From Hymenobacter algoricola (lineage in GTDB: Bacteria; Bacteroidota; Bacteroidia; Cytophagales; Hymenobacteraceae): a stretch of 64,000 nt of DNA. A program made the translations under genes and the position numbers. Numbering within the stretch: position 1 is the first letter of the stretch; each line of letters starts with the position of its first letter. Of the stretch, positions 35,259 to 42,948 are shown piece after piece. The notes beneath the pieces are model-generated. The model saw only the letters and a program-made list of their open reading frames with translations, did not search any database and had not been told where the DNA came from. The DNA lies in the NCBI RefSeq assembly GCF_039539525.1, contig NZ_BAABDH010000110.1, forward strand, positions 40,306-104,305, read 5' to 3'.

Positions 35259-38200
35259 TTAGGCGAGCACCGCCCGGGGTTTGGCCCGGGCCAGCGCCGA
35301 CTGGTAGTAGCGCGAGAGGAAGTCGTAGAGGACCAGCTCGTGCAGGCGCGGACTCACGGTGGTGATGCGGTTGAGCAGCATATGAATGTAGCTGCTGAGC
35401 AGGCTGTTGAGACCGGGGCGCAGTTCCTGGCGGACGTGGCGGGCCAGCAGATCATCGGCCAGGGGCTGAAGCTGGGCCGATTTATGGCGTAGCACGGCCA
35501 GCAGAGGCGCCATATCGTGCAGCAGGTCCCGGTCTCGGTCGAGCACCAGCTCAAGCTGGGCCTTGTTGCTGCGGTATTTGTAATCGAGCTGAAGCTTCAG
35601 GGGCTTGTCGAGCCCAAACTCGGCCCCGAAGGCCGTGCGCAGTTGCAGCAACAGGTCGGCCTTCTGGGGCAAGGTGTAGCGGAAGGTATCGAGCAGCTCG
35701 TCCACGGCGCGCAGGCCCCAGCTCCACTTCACGGTTTCGCGCTCATCGCCGCCGGTATGGTCGAGCAACGCCAGCAGGGCCTCACTGTCGTGGTAGAAGA
35801 ACGTCTCGGCCTGCTCGATGGTGGCGTGGCCGTAGCGGTCCAGCTCGCGCTGGTAGGTGTCGAGCTGCTGCTGCCAGAGGTAGCCGGCGGCCTGAAAGGG
35901 CTGTAAGTAGCTATGCACAAGGCGCAGCACGTCGCCGAGTCGGGCCACGTCGGGCAGGTGCAGGCGCAGGCGCAGGTGAAAGTCCGGGTCGTTGTAGCGG
36001 ATAAAAAACCATTTGTCGACCAGACCCAGGGCGCGCAGCTCCTCCGTCAGGGGCTTTACAGCTTCGAGCAGAATCTTATCGGCTGCCTTGAGCCCGCAAT
36101 ACACTTTGTAGTAAACCCACTCGGAGCCCGGGGCAAAGCTGGCCGTGACAGGCGCGGCCGCAGGCCTTACCGCGGCTACCGGTGCCATGGGCCGGGCCCG
36201 GTACGAGGGGCCCTGTTTGAGCAGCACGGCTACAAGCTGGTTGGCGAAAGGGGCGCCGTGCTCGTCCACCACCGGAGCCTGGGGTGTAATAAACTCCCGC
36301 AGCAGGAAGCTAGGCCGGTTCTTCACGGCTTCAAGCCAGATGTCGACCATCGACTCGCTGTCCAGGTCCACGAGCAGCTCATTGTCGCCGTCGGCCAGCA
36401 CCAGGTGGCGGGGTAGCTGCCACTGGGCCCGAAACTGGGTTAGAGCCGCTGCGCGCGCCTCGCCGCGCAGGCCCAGCAAGGGCTTCACGTCGGACTGGGC
36501 AAAGCTCCAGCGGGCCAGGTGCAGAATGGCGTTTTGAAACGTGACCCGGGGCAAAAACTGGTGCTGAGCCTGCAGGTTGCCCCAGTTGAAGTACAACCCG
36601 CTCCGCTTGTCCTGCAGCTGCAAGTCGCACAGAAACTGGTAGACCGGCAGCGCGTTGTTTGAGTAGTTGTGGGCCGTGCTCAGGCGCGGAATAATCTCCT
36701 TGTTGAGCCGCTTGGAGCGCAGCACCAGCCGGCCTCCCTGCACTGAGAGGAAGAGGTCGTGCACGTCGAGCTGAAACTCGGGCGCCAGACTTGACTTGGC
36801 CAGGTACGGAATTTCGTAGGCCCGGAAAACGGGGTGCAGCAGGATGTTGCCAACCCGGCTTTCGGGCAGGTGAATAATCTCGGCATACACCACGTCGGGG
36901 TCCTGGGCCTGCTCGGTGCGGGCAATGTCGCCTACCAGGTCCAGAATACCGGCGTCGGCGTGGGCAAAGCGCCCGAGCAGGTTGGCTGCGCTGCTGCCGC
37001 CCACGCTCTCGATATACACGGTGGAAGCATCAACCACCCGAAACAGGATGGAGAGCGAGGGCGGCAGATCCTGCCAGTCCTCGGTGAAGTCGCTGAGCTC
37101 CGCGGCCGTTAGCTCCACGTTCAGGGTCTTGTCGGCGTAGGCCTTTTGCAGCTTACGGTTGAGAAACGCCTCGAGCTTGCCCCAGGCAAACTTCTGCTCA
37201 CGCTCCTTGCCCGTAGGGTGGAGGTTGCCCACGAGCGGGGAGAGAGTGGAGCCGCTGCTTTCGAGGTAGCCCAGCCCGGTTTCGGTATCCATCACCTCGA
37301 GCAGGGGCATCTCGCGGTCCTCGTAGCGGGCCGTGAAGCGGGTTTTGAACGACTGCAGCTTCTCGCTGCTCTTCGGTACGGTCAGCTTGTTGAGCGCCGT
37401 GAGGGCGCCCTGCAGCTGCTCCTGGAAAGTGCTGGCCAAACCGGGCCCTTGCACGGCCTTCACCAGGTCGGTTTGGAAGAGCTTGCTTTCGTCGTAGGGC
37501 ACGCCCAGCGAGTCGAGCACGGTCAGCAGCTCCTGATAGCGGGCCACATCGGGCTGGGGGTTGGCGTCGAGCTGGGCCAGCAGGCGGTCGGCCGTGCGCA
37601 GCGTGCCGATAATAGCGCTCAGCTCGGGGGTGTTTGCCTGGTTAAGCTCTTCGAGCACGGCCAGCAGCTGATACAAGAACTCGGGCCCCGTGATGGCCGG
37701 CTCCAGCTCATTGACGAGCAGCTGCGAGCCCACTACGGCGCCGAGAAACTCGTGCGCGTCGGCGGCCGTGATATCGTCGCTGATAAGCTGCTGGGCAAGC
37801 TGGTCGATGGTAGCGCCGCCGGCAGCGGTCGTCAGCAGGTCGGAGAGGTAGGGCGAGGCGGCTACCGAGCTGATTTGGTGCTTGCGCCGGCCGTTGTGGT
37901 AAAGGTACTCCACGTAGCGCAACTCCTCCCCGATGCGGTAGAGGCTGGTGTTGGGCACATAGCGCAGGCCCTGGCGCACGACGGGCAGCGTAGCCAGCTG
38001 CTGGGCCAGGGCACAAAGGAAGTGCATGTCGAGGCGGGTGTGGCGGCTGGTGCGGCGGCTGTCGAGCACGAGCGGGCCGGGCGCTGCGGAGCCCTCGTCG
38101 CCGGCGGCGGCGTGCCACTGGGTGAGGCCACAGCCCGAAAACAGCCCGAAGGGCGTACAGCGGCTGCTCATTCGGCGAAAGTACTTGCTCACCGAGCGGC

Positions 38201-38411
38201 CAAGCTTTTCCACTTCCTTGGGCGTGGTGAGCTGCCCGTCGCGGCACTTGATACACTCCTTGTACAGTACTGGCGAGGCCAGGTAAATAGCTTCCAGAAA
38301 CGCTTCATCCTGCAAGAGGGCCGCAAGGGCTACGGTCCCGAGCTGGTCAGAAAAAGCGAAGCGGGGCGTTCTAACTACCAGGCGTTTATCGAATACGTAG
38401 GGCGTGTTCAT
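35259..38411 (-). CDS. Class I lanthipeptide dehydratase LanB (main copy)
   Basis: 1050 aa, started at MNTPYVFDKRLVVRTPRF; the open frame runs 25 codons farther without support. N-terminal domain: FLEAIYLASPVLYKECIKC, RMSSRCTPFGLFSGCGLTQW, RHTRLDMHFLCALAQQLATL. C-terminal elimination domain: GSEWVYYKVYCGLKAADKIL and DKWFFIRYNDPDFHLRLRLH. It should dehydrate Ser and Thr of the array precursors. It lies in line with the LanC and exporter genes, so it is the likely enzyme for the array. It is paralogous along its length to 28002-31091. Confidence 0.95.
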   Translation of the reverse strand: MNTPYVFDKRLVVRTPRFAFSDQLGTVALAALLQDEAFLEAIYLASPVLYKECIKCRDGQLTTPKEVEKLGRSVSKYFRRMSSRCTPFGLFSGCGLTQWHAAAGDEGSAAPGPLVLDSRRTSRHTRLDMHFLCALAQQLATLPVVRQGLRYVPNTSLYRIGEELRYVEYLYHNGRRKHQISSVAASPYLSDLLTTAAGGATIDQLAQQLISDDITAADAHEFLGAVVGSQLLVNELEPAITGPEFLYQLLAVLEELNQANTPELSAIIGTLRTADRLLAQLDANPQPDVARYQELLTVLDSLGVPYDESKLFQTDLVKAVQGPGLASTFQEQLQGALTALNKLTVPKSSEKLQSFKTRFTARYEDREMPLLEVMDTETGLGYLESSGSTLSPLVGNLHPTGKEREQKFAWGKLEAFLNRKLQKAYADKTLNVELTAAELSDFTEDWQDLPPSLSILFRVVDASTVYIESVGGSSAANLLGRFAHADAGILDLVGDIARTEQAQDPDVVYAEIIHLPESRVGNILLHPVFRAYEIPYLAKSSLAPEFQLDVHDLFLSVQGGRLVLRSKRLNKEIIPRLSTAHNYSNNALPVYQFLCDLQLQDKRSGLYFNWGNLQAQHQFLPRVTFQNAILHLARWSFAQSDVKPLLGLRGEARAAALTQFRAQWQLPRHLVLADGDNELLVDLDSESMVDIWLEAVKNRPSFLLREFITPQAPVVDEHGAPFANQLVAVLLKQGPSYRARPMAPVAAVRPAAAPVTASFAPGSEWVYYKVYCGLKAADKILLEAVKPLTEELRALGLVDKWFFIRYNDPDFHLRLRLHLPDVARLGDVLRLVHSYLQPFQAAGYLWQQQLDTYQRELDRYGHATIEQAETFFYHDSEALLALLDHTGGDERETVKWSWGLRAVDELLDTFRYTLPQKADLLLQLRTAFGAEFGLDKPLKLQLDYKYRSNKAQLELVLDRDRDLLHDMAPLLAVLRHKSAQLQPLADDLLARHVRQELRPGLNSLLSSYIHMLLNRITTVSPRLHELVLYDFLSRYYQSALARAKPRAVLA

Positions 38412-38596
38412 ACTAGGCGGGTAAGAGGGACAGAGAAAAAGGAAGGACCGGAGTAGCCGGTTTCTTATCTCAAAAGTATCCGGCACCCCAGGGCGATGAA
38501 AAAAAATTACACGAACCCTATTATTGCCTGTATCAACCCCCGCCCCGGGCTCTTAAAAGCCGGCCGGGCGGGGCTGTTTTCCCGCCCGCCTTGGCG

Positions 38597-39784
38597 TCAG
38601 GACAGGGCAAAGAACCGGTCCCAGTCCGAGGGCTCGTCGGGCGAGTCGGCCACGAAGTCGGCCAGCACCAGCCCGATGCCGCAGGCGCCGTCGAGCAGGC
38701 CGTAGGTGGTGGCGTAGATTCCGTCGCCCATGTTTTTCTGGTAGCCACCCGGGCCGTCGGGCCGGTTGCCCATGAGTAGGGTCTGGCCAATCCAGTACTC
38801 GTAGCTGGCCCGAAACTGGGGGTGCCCCGTAGCCTGGTGCCACTTCTTGTAGAGGTGAGCCAGGCCAGCGGCGCCGTGGCACATAGCCCCATCGACGATA
38901 AGGGCTTTCTGCGGGGTGTTTCGCTCCGTGCTGCGCAGGGCAATGGCCGTGGCCGTGGCCCGCAGCTCGTCGTCGTGCAGGGCCTCACTGGCCGCCAGCA
39001 GAACCAACGAAAGCATAGTGTCGCCGTAGCACCAGCCGTTGGGAATGTCGTAGGTGGTATCAAACAGATCCGTGTTGTCGCGCAGCTGTACGATAGACGG
39101 AAACTGCGACCGGGATGTCGGATCAGTGGATTTGTAGCGCTGCACCTGCTGCACAATGGCCCGGATGGTGGCCTCCACCCGCTCAGGCTGGGGGGCTACG
39201 GGCAGGTACTTCACCAAAAACATCAGGGCCGCGAGCTGCCCGTGGGCCATGCCGCAGTTGACGTACTGGCCGGGAGCGGGGACCAGCGTGGGCGCCAGCT
39301 GGCGCAGCATTTCCTCGCCTACCAGCACCAGCGTGTCGGTGACGGCCGGAGTGGCCAGCTGCCGGTGCAAAAAGTAAAAGGCCACTCCGAGGGCTCCGTG
39401 CAGGTAATCGAGGTTGGCCTGTGATGCCGTTTTGAGAAAGGACTGGTAGAGTGCCGTGTCGCACTGCGTCAGAAACTCTTCGGCCCCTTCGTCGAGGATG
39501 TTATGCTCCACCAGGTAGCTCAGCATGGAGGCCAGCCCGGCCAGGCCGTCGCAGTAGGAAGACGAGCCCAGGCCCGCGCTAATCTCATCCAGGAGCGAAT
39601 CGAGGATGGTGGCGGCCTTCTGCCGGTAGCTCTCCTGGTCGTAGATTGTATAGAGCTTGTAGTAGAGCAGCGGCAAGCCTCCTTTGCCACACAGAAAGGA
39701 GCTGGTTGAGTGGTCGGCGTACGTGGCGAAAATGTCCTGCTCGAGTTGAGTCAGCTTGTTGGCAACTAGGGTCTTGGTGTCCAT
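38597..39784 (-). CDS. Lanthipeptide cyclase LanC
   Basis: 395 aa with the intact zinc site: Cys in GWCYGDTMLSLVLL (about 263) and Cys-His in GAMCHGAAGLAHLYKKW (about 310), plus the GLGSSSYCDGLAGLASML and HGALGVAFYFL repeats of the alpha-toroid. LanC joins Cys thiols to Dha/Dhb to form lanthionine rings. It lies between the precursor array and LanB. A hairpin in the 240-base gap to the last precursor could reduce expression relative to the precursors. Confidence 0.95.
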   Translation of the reverse strand: MDTKTLVANKLTQLEQDIFATYADHSTSSFLCGKGGLPLLYYKLYTIYDQESYRQKAATILDSLLDEISAGLGSSSYCDGLAGLASMLSYLVEHNILDEGAEEFLTQCDTALYQSFLKTASQANLDYLHGALGVAFYFLHRQLATPAVTDTLVLVGEEMLRQLAPTLVPAPGQYVNCGMAHGQLAALMFLVKYLPVAPQPERVEATIRAIVQQVQRYKSTDPTSRSQFPSIVQLRDNTDLFDTTYDIPNGWCYGDTMLSLVLLAASEALHDDELRATATAIALRSTERNTPQKALIVDGAMCHGAAGLAHLYKKWHQATGHPQFRASYEYWIGQTLLMGNRPDGPGGYQKNMGDGIYATTYGLLDGACGIGLVLADFVADSPDEPSDWDRFFALS

Positions 39785-39827
39785 AAAATAACTGAGAAAG
39801 ACGATGGGTGGCGGGGATACTACACCG

Positions 39828-39867
39828 CGCTAGCTTGCCCGACCAGGAGTGGTCGAACAAGCTAGCG
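39828..39867 (-). promoter_or_regulatory. Hairpin between the precursor array and lanC
   Basis: cgctagcttg (39828-39837) pairs with caagctagcg (39858-39867), with an inner cgacca/tggtcg stem. No U-run follows on the minus strand, so it looks like a partial terminator, RNA-processing or stability element that could let precursors outnumber the enzymes. Confidence 0.5.
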
Positions 39868-40023
39868 GGATAGGGGTAGCTGGAGGAGACGGCAGCTGAC
39901 AGGGCGGGGTTGGTCGCTAAGCAGGCTCGCTTACAAGGAGCATTTCTGGTGAGGATAGACCAACTATCCGCGGCGCTGTCGGGCTGCCGGCCCGGACCCA
40001 GCAAGGGGCGCTTGGAGGCTGAA

Positions 40024-40221
40024 TTAGTTGGCTTCTTCTACCTGGTGGCTGCCGCTGTTGAGCGTGGTGCAGGCGCAGCAGGTGAAGTTGTTGTAGGAGC
40101 TCTGCGAAGAGCCGGTCTGGCCATCACCGCCGTGCACCTGGTCCAGATCGTCCGGGGTCAGGCTGGCTACTTTCTCTTTGTTGAAGGAGAGCTTGGTGGC
40201 GAAAACGTCTTGCTTTTTCAT
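40024..40221 (-). CDS. Lanthipeptide precursor A
   Basis: 65 aa: 32-residue leader (MKKQDVFATKLSFNKEKVAS, then LTPDDLDQVHGG) and a 33-residue core with SSQSSYNNFTCCACTTLNSG and an acidic end QVEEAN. LSFNKEKV is the LanB-binding type box of class I leaders; GG is the C39 cleavage site. Three Cys (CC-x-C) and ten or so Ser/Thr allow up to three rings. It is the last member of the array, nearest lanC. Confidence 0.9.
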   Translation of the reverse strand: MKKQDVFATKLSFNKEKVASLTPDDLDQVHGGDGQTGSSQSSYNNFTCCACTTLNSGSHQVEEAN

Positions 40222-40275
40222 AAAAAATGAGAAAAAAGGTTGAAAAAAAGAAAAGAAAAAATGACTGTGAGCAGG

Positions 40276-40443
40276 CTATAGCAGTTTCGCGAACAGTGTA
40301 GCGGTTGCATTCGCTCCGGTCGGACGGCTTTTTCCGCCGTCGGACCGGTCGTTGTAGGCCCGATGTATTTATCGGCAGCCAGCGACGACCGGTCCGACGG
40401 CGAAAAGCCGTCAGACCGGGTACACCGTTCACGAAACCGCTAT
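40276..40443. repeat. MITE-like element, copy 2 (168 bp), inside the precursor array
   Basis: Begins ctatagcagtttcgcgaac and ends cacgaaaccgctat, with inner stems cggtcggacggctttttccg and ccgacggcgaaaagccgtca as in 25617-25798. It separates precursors A and B without harming either reading frame. Confidence 0.75.
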
Positions 40444-40455
40444 GTTTTATACAGC

Positions 40456-40650
40456 TTAGTTGGCCTCTTCTACATGCGGGTGGCTGCCGCTGTTGAGCGT
40501 GGTGCAGGCGCAGCAGGTGAAGTTGTTGTAGGAGCTCTCCCCGGTGGCACCGCCGCCGCCGTGTACCTGGCCCAGGTCATCGGGCGTGAGGCTGGCTACT
40601 TTCTCTTTGTTGAAGGAGAGCTTAGAGGCAAATGCGTCTTGCTTTTTCAT
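40456..40650 (-). CDS. Lanthipeptide precursor B
   Basis: 64 aa with the standard 32-residue leader (LTPDDLGQVHGG end) and a 32-residue core: GESSYNNFTCCACTTLNSGS and HPHVEEAN. The protein is identical to precursor D (40932-41126), with only a few synonymous DNA differences, so one is a recent duplicate. A-rich sequence precedes the start in place of a Shine-Dalgarno site. Confidence 0.9.
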   Translation of the reverse strand: MKKQDAFASKLSFNKEKVASLTPDDLGQVHGGGGATGESSYNNFTCCACTTLNSGSHPHVEEAN

Positions 40651-40716
40651 AAAAAAAGGAAAAATGGGTTGGAAAAAATGAAGGAAAATAAAGAAGTGAC
40701 GGAGGGGAAAAGCGGC

Positions 40717-40905
40717 TTAGTTGACCTCTTCTCCATGAATGGACACCGTAGTGCAGGCGCAGCAGGTGAAGTTGTGGTAGGAGCTGTGGAAAGTTTCGCC
40801 CTGACCGTTGCCGCCGTGCACCTGGCCCAGATCATCGGGGGTCAGACTAGCCACTTTCTCCTTGTCGAAGGAGAGCTTGGTGGCAAATGCATCTTGCTTT
40901 TTCAT
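40717..40905 (-). CDS. Lanthipeptide precursor C
   Basis: 62 aa. Leader with LSFDKEKV (Asn to Asp in the recognition box) and LTPDDLGQVHGG; 30-residue core GETFHSSYHNFTCCACTTVS followed by IHGEEVN. The FTCC-A-CTT unit is kept while flanking residues vary. Confidence 0.9.
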   Translation of the reverse strand: MKKQDAFATKLSFDKEKVASLTPDDLGQVHGGNGQGETFHSSYHNFTCCACTTVSIHGEEVN

Positions 40906-40931
40906 AAAAACGAGGAGTGCTAAGCCGCCGC

Positions 40932-41126
40932 TTAGTTGGCCTCTTCTACATGCGGGTGGCTGCCGCTGTTGAGCGTGGTGCAGGCGCAGCAGGTGAAGTT
41001 GTTGTAGGAGCTCTCCCCGGTGGCGCCACCGCCGCCGTGTACCTGGCCCAGGTCATCGGGGGTGAGGCTGGCTACTTTCTCCTTGTTGAAGGAGAGCTTA
41101 GAGGCAAATGCGTCTTGCTTTTTCAT
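40932..41126 (-). CDS. Lanthipeptide precursor D
   Basis: 64 aa, identical in protein sequence to precursor B. Core contains SSYNNFTCCACTTLNSGSHP. The pair encloses precursor C, so the duplication involved more than neighbouring slippage. Confidence 0.9.
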   Translation of the reverse strand: MKKQDAFASKLSFNKEKVASLTPDDLGQVHGGGGATGESSYNNFTCCACTTLNSGSHPHVEEAN

Positions 41127-41199
41127 AAAAAATGAGAAAAAAGGTTGAAAAAAGAAAAGAAAAAAAGAATCAATAGAACTAAGCCACGGCTTAGTTGAC

Positions 41200-41385
41200 C
41201 TACTCTACCACTATCTCGACGCGGATCGAGGTGCACAGGCAGCAGGTAAAGTTTTGCTGAGAGCTGTGCGAAGAACCACCGTGACCGTCGCCACCGTGCA
41301 CCTGGTCCAGATCATCGGGGGTCAGGTTGGCTACTTTCTCCTTGTTGAAGGAGAGCTTAGAGGCAAATGCGTCTTGCTTTTTCAT
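41200..41385 (-). CDS. Lanthipeptide precursor E
   Basis: 61 aa. Leader as in the family (KVANLTPDDLDQVHGG) and a 29-residue core GSSHSSQQNFTCCLCTSIRV with an acidic/hydrophobic end EIVVE. CC-L-C replaces CC-A-C. Confidence 0.9.
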   Translation of the reverse strand: MKKQDAFASKLSFNKEKVANLTPDDLDQVHGGDGHGGSSHSSQQNFTCCLCTSIRVEIVVE

Positions 41386-41451
41386 AAAAAATGGAAGAAA
41401 AGGAGTGAAAAAAAGAACTGGACAGGGCCAAGCAGAGGCTGAGCTGAAATT

Positions 41452-41643
41452 CTATAATACCTCTGCCAGCGTGTTGATAAACCCCCTGGTGGAGCACACG
41501 CAGCAGGTGAAATTGTAGTTGGAGCTGTTATCCGAAGAGAGGGCATTGCCGGTGCCGTGTACCTGGTCGAGGTCGTCGGGGGTGAGGCTGGCTACTTTCT
41601 CCTTGTTGCAGGAGAGTTTGGGGCAGATGAGCCATGCTTTTTT
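41452..41643 (-). pseudogene. Decayed lanthipeptide precursor F (start codon lost)
   Basis: Frame from the stop at 41452-41454 reads LSCNKEKVASLTPDDLDQVH, then GTGNALSSDNSSNYNFTCCV and CSTRGFINTLAEVL. The 5' end has indels against the family and the ATG is gone (ttttttata instead of tttttcata on the plus strand). The GG site is also changed to GTG. The core is still FTCC-V-CST, so decay began at the leader. Confidence 0.75.
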
Positions 41644-41680
41644 ATAAAAAATTTTATAACTAAAAATATATTGTATATAA

Positions 41681-41878
41681 TTATACCATTACTGTTATTT
41701 CTTCTTTAGGCTGGGTCATCATGGTGCAGATGCAGCAGGTGAAGTTGTGGTAGGAACTGTTGTAGGAGCCGCCCTGGCCGTCGCCGCCGTGCACCTGGTC
41801 GAGGTCGTCGGGGGTCAGGCTGGCTACTTTCTCCTTGTTGAAGGAGAGCTTAGAGGCAAATGCGTCTTGCTTTTTCAT
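41681..41878 (-). CDS. Lanthipeptide precursor G
   Basis: 65 aa. Standard leader ending LTPDDLDQVHGG; 33-residue core GGSYNSSYHNFTCCICTMMT followed by QPKEEITVMV. CC-I-C variant. It is followed downstream by a short AT-rich stretch and the decayed precursor F. Confidence 0.9.
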   Translation of the reverse strand: MKKQDAFASKLSFNKEKVASLTPDDLDQVHGGDGQGGSYNSSYHNFTCCICTMMTQPKEEITVMV

Positions 41879-41959
41879 AAAAAATGAGAAAAAAGGGTTG
41901 AAAAAGAACCAGAAGTAGAAGTAGAATCGGCAGGGCTAGGTAGCTGCTTGGCTACGCTA

Positions 41960-42145
41960 TTACACCGGGATATCGACGCCCGTGTGGAAGGAGCACAGGC
42001 AGCAGGTGAATCTGTGGTTGGAGCTGTTATCCGATGAGGCTTCGGTGTGACCACCGTACACCTGGTCCAGATCGTCGGGGGTCAGGCCGGCCACTTTCTC
42101 CTTGTTGAAGGGGAGCTTGGTAGCGAATACGTCTTGCTTTTTCAT
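41960..42145 (-). CDS. Lanthipeptide precursor H
   Basis: 61 aa. Leader with KLPFNKEKVAGLTPDDLDQV and YGG in place of HGG; 29-residue core SSDNSSNHRFTCCLCSFHTG and VDIPV. Together with I it forms a subfamily (VYGG, CLCSFHT, DIPV). Confidence 0.9.
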   Translation of the reverse strand: MKKQDVFATKLPFNKEKVAGLTPDDLDQVYGGHTEASSDNSSNHRFTCCLCSFHTGVDIPV

Positions 42146-42218
42146 AAAAAATGGGGGAAAGGGTTAGAAAAAGGAATCAGAAGTAGAATCGGTAGGGCTA
42201 GGTAGCTGCTTGGCTACG

Positions 42219-42410
42219 CTATTCGCTCACCGGGATATCGATGCTCGTGTGGAAGGAACACAGGCAGCAGGTGAAGTTGTGGTTGGAGCTGTTACGCGAT
42301 GAGGGTTCGGTGTTACCACCGTACACCTGGTCCAGATCGTCGGGGGTCAGGCTGGCTACTTTCTCCTTGTTGAAGGAGAGCTTAGAGGCAAATGCGTCTT
42401 GCTTTTTCAT
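42219..42410 (-). CDS. Lanthipeptide precursor I
   Basis: 63 aa. Leader ends LTPDDLDQVYGG; 31-residue core SSRNSSNHNFTCCLCSFHTS and IDIPVSE. It is the first intact precursor of the array in the direction of transcription and a close relative of H. Confidence 0.9.
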   Translation of the reverse strand: MKKQDAFASKLSFNKEKVASLTPDDLDQVYGGNTEPSSRNSSNHNFTCCLCSFHTSIDIPVSE

Positions 42411-42441
42411 AAAAAAGAGGGGGAAGGGTTGGAAAAAGGAA

Positions 42442-42654
42442 TCAGTAGGATCTGAAGGCGGCGCAGGCGGCTTCTTCTGCCAGAATACTGGGGCAGAAGC
42501 CGTGGGTGAAAGCGCCCGCAGAGCGGTGGTCTGAGGTGTTTGTCGGGCCGATACTATCGCCGCCGTGTACCTGGTACAGGTCGCCGGAATTGCGGCTGGC
42601 CACTTTCTGCTTGTTGAAGGAGAGCTTGATGGCGAATGCCTCTTACTTTTTCAT
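42442..42654 (-). pseudogene. Decayed lanthipeptide precursor J (nonsense codon 4)
   Basis: ATG at 42652-42654 is followed by AAA AAG TAA, so the family Gln4 codon CAA has become a stop. Beyond it the frame reads EAFAIKLSFNKQKVASRNSG, DLYQVHGG and a divergent core ending AEEAACAAFRSY without the FTCC unit. The frame stays open to 42442, so a downstream internal start is conceivable but the leader would be incomplete. Confidence 0.75.
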
Positions 42655-42744
42655 AAAAAACGGAACCGGTTAAAAAATGCAATAAGATTAGAATAGCATG
42701 GAAGTAAGAAGCGGGGCCTGACGGGCCGGGTCGTAATGAGTAAG

Positions 42745-42909
42745 CTAGGATAAGCCAGGAGCCAGGGGCAGCACGTCGTGCCGGCGGTGTTACAGGAGTT
42801 GGGGCCGACTTGGAAGCCCCCGACGAGGTATGGTCCAGGTCGTCGGGCGAGAGGCAGGTCACCCTAGCTGAATAGCAGCTTGTTGCTGGGCTGAGTCAGG
42901 TGCTTTTTC
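42745..42909 (-). pseudogene. Relic of a further precursor (K)
   Basis: GTG AAA AAG CAC at 42909 aligns with the family start; after an in-frame stop and a shift, GVTCLSPDDLDHTSSGA recalls KVASLTPDDLDQVHGG, and NTAGTTCCPWLLAYPS in another frame keeps a CC pair. This is the most worn member, at the far 5' edge of the array. Confidence 0.55.
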
Positions 42910-42948
42910 ACAAGAAAAAGGCAGAGGAAGGAGGCGAGAGGGCAAGGC

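Noticed and set aside
40024..42909. Regularly spaced repeats in the precursor array as a CRISPR array
   Set aside because: The repeats are about 190-280 bases apart and are coding leaders, not 20-50-base direct repeats with short spacers.
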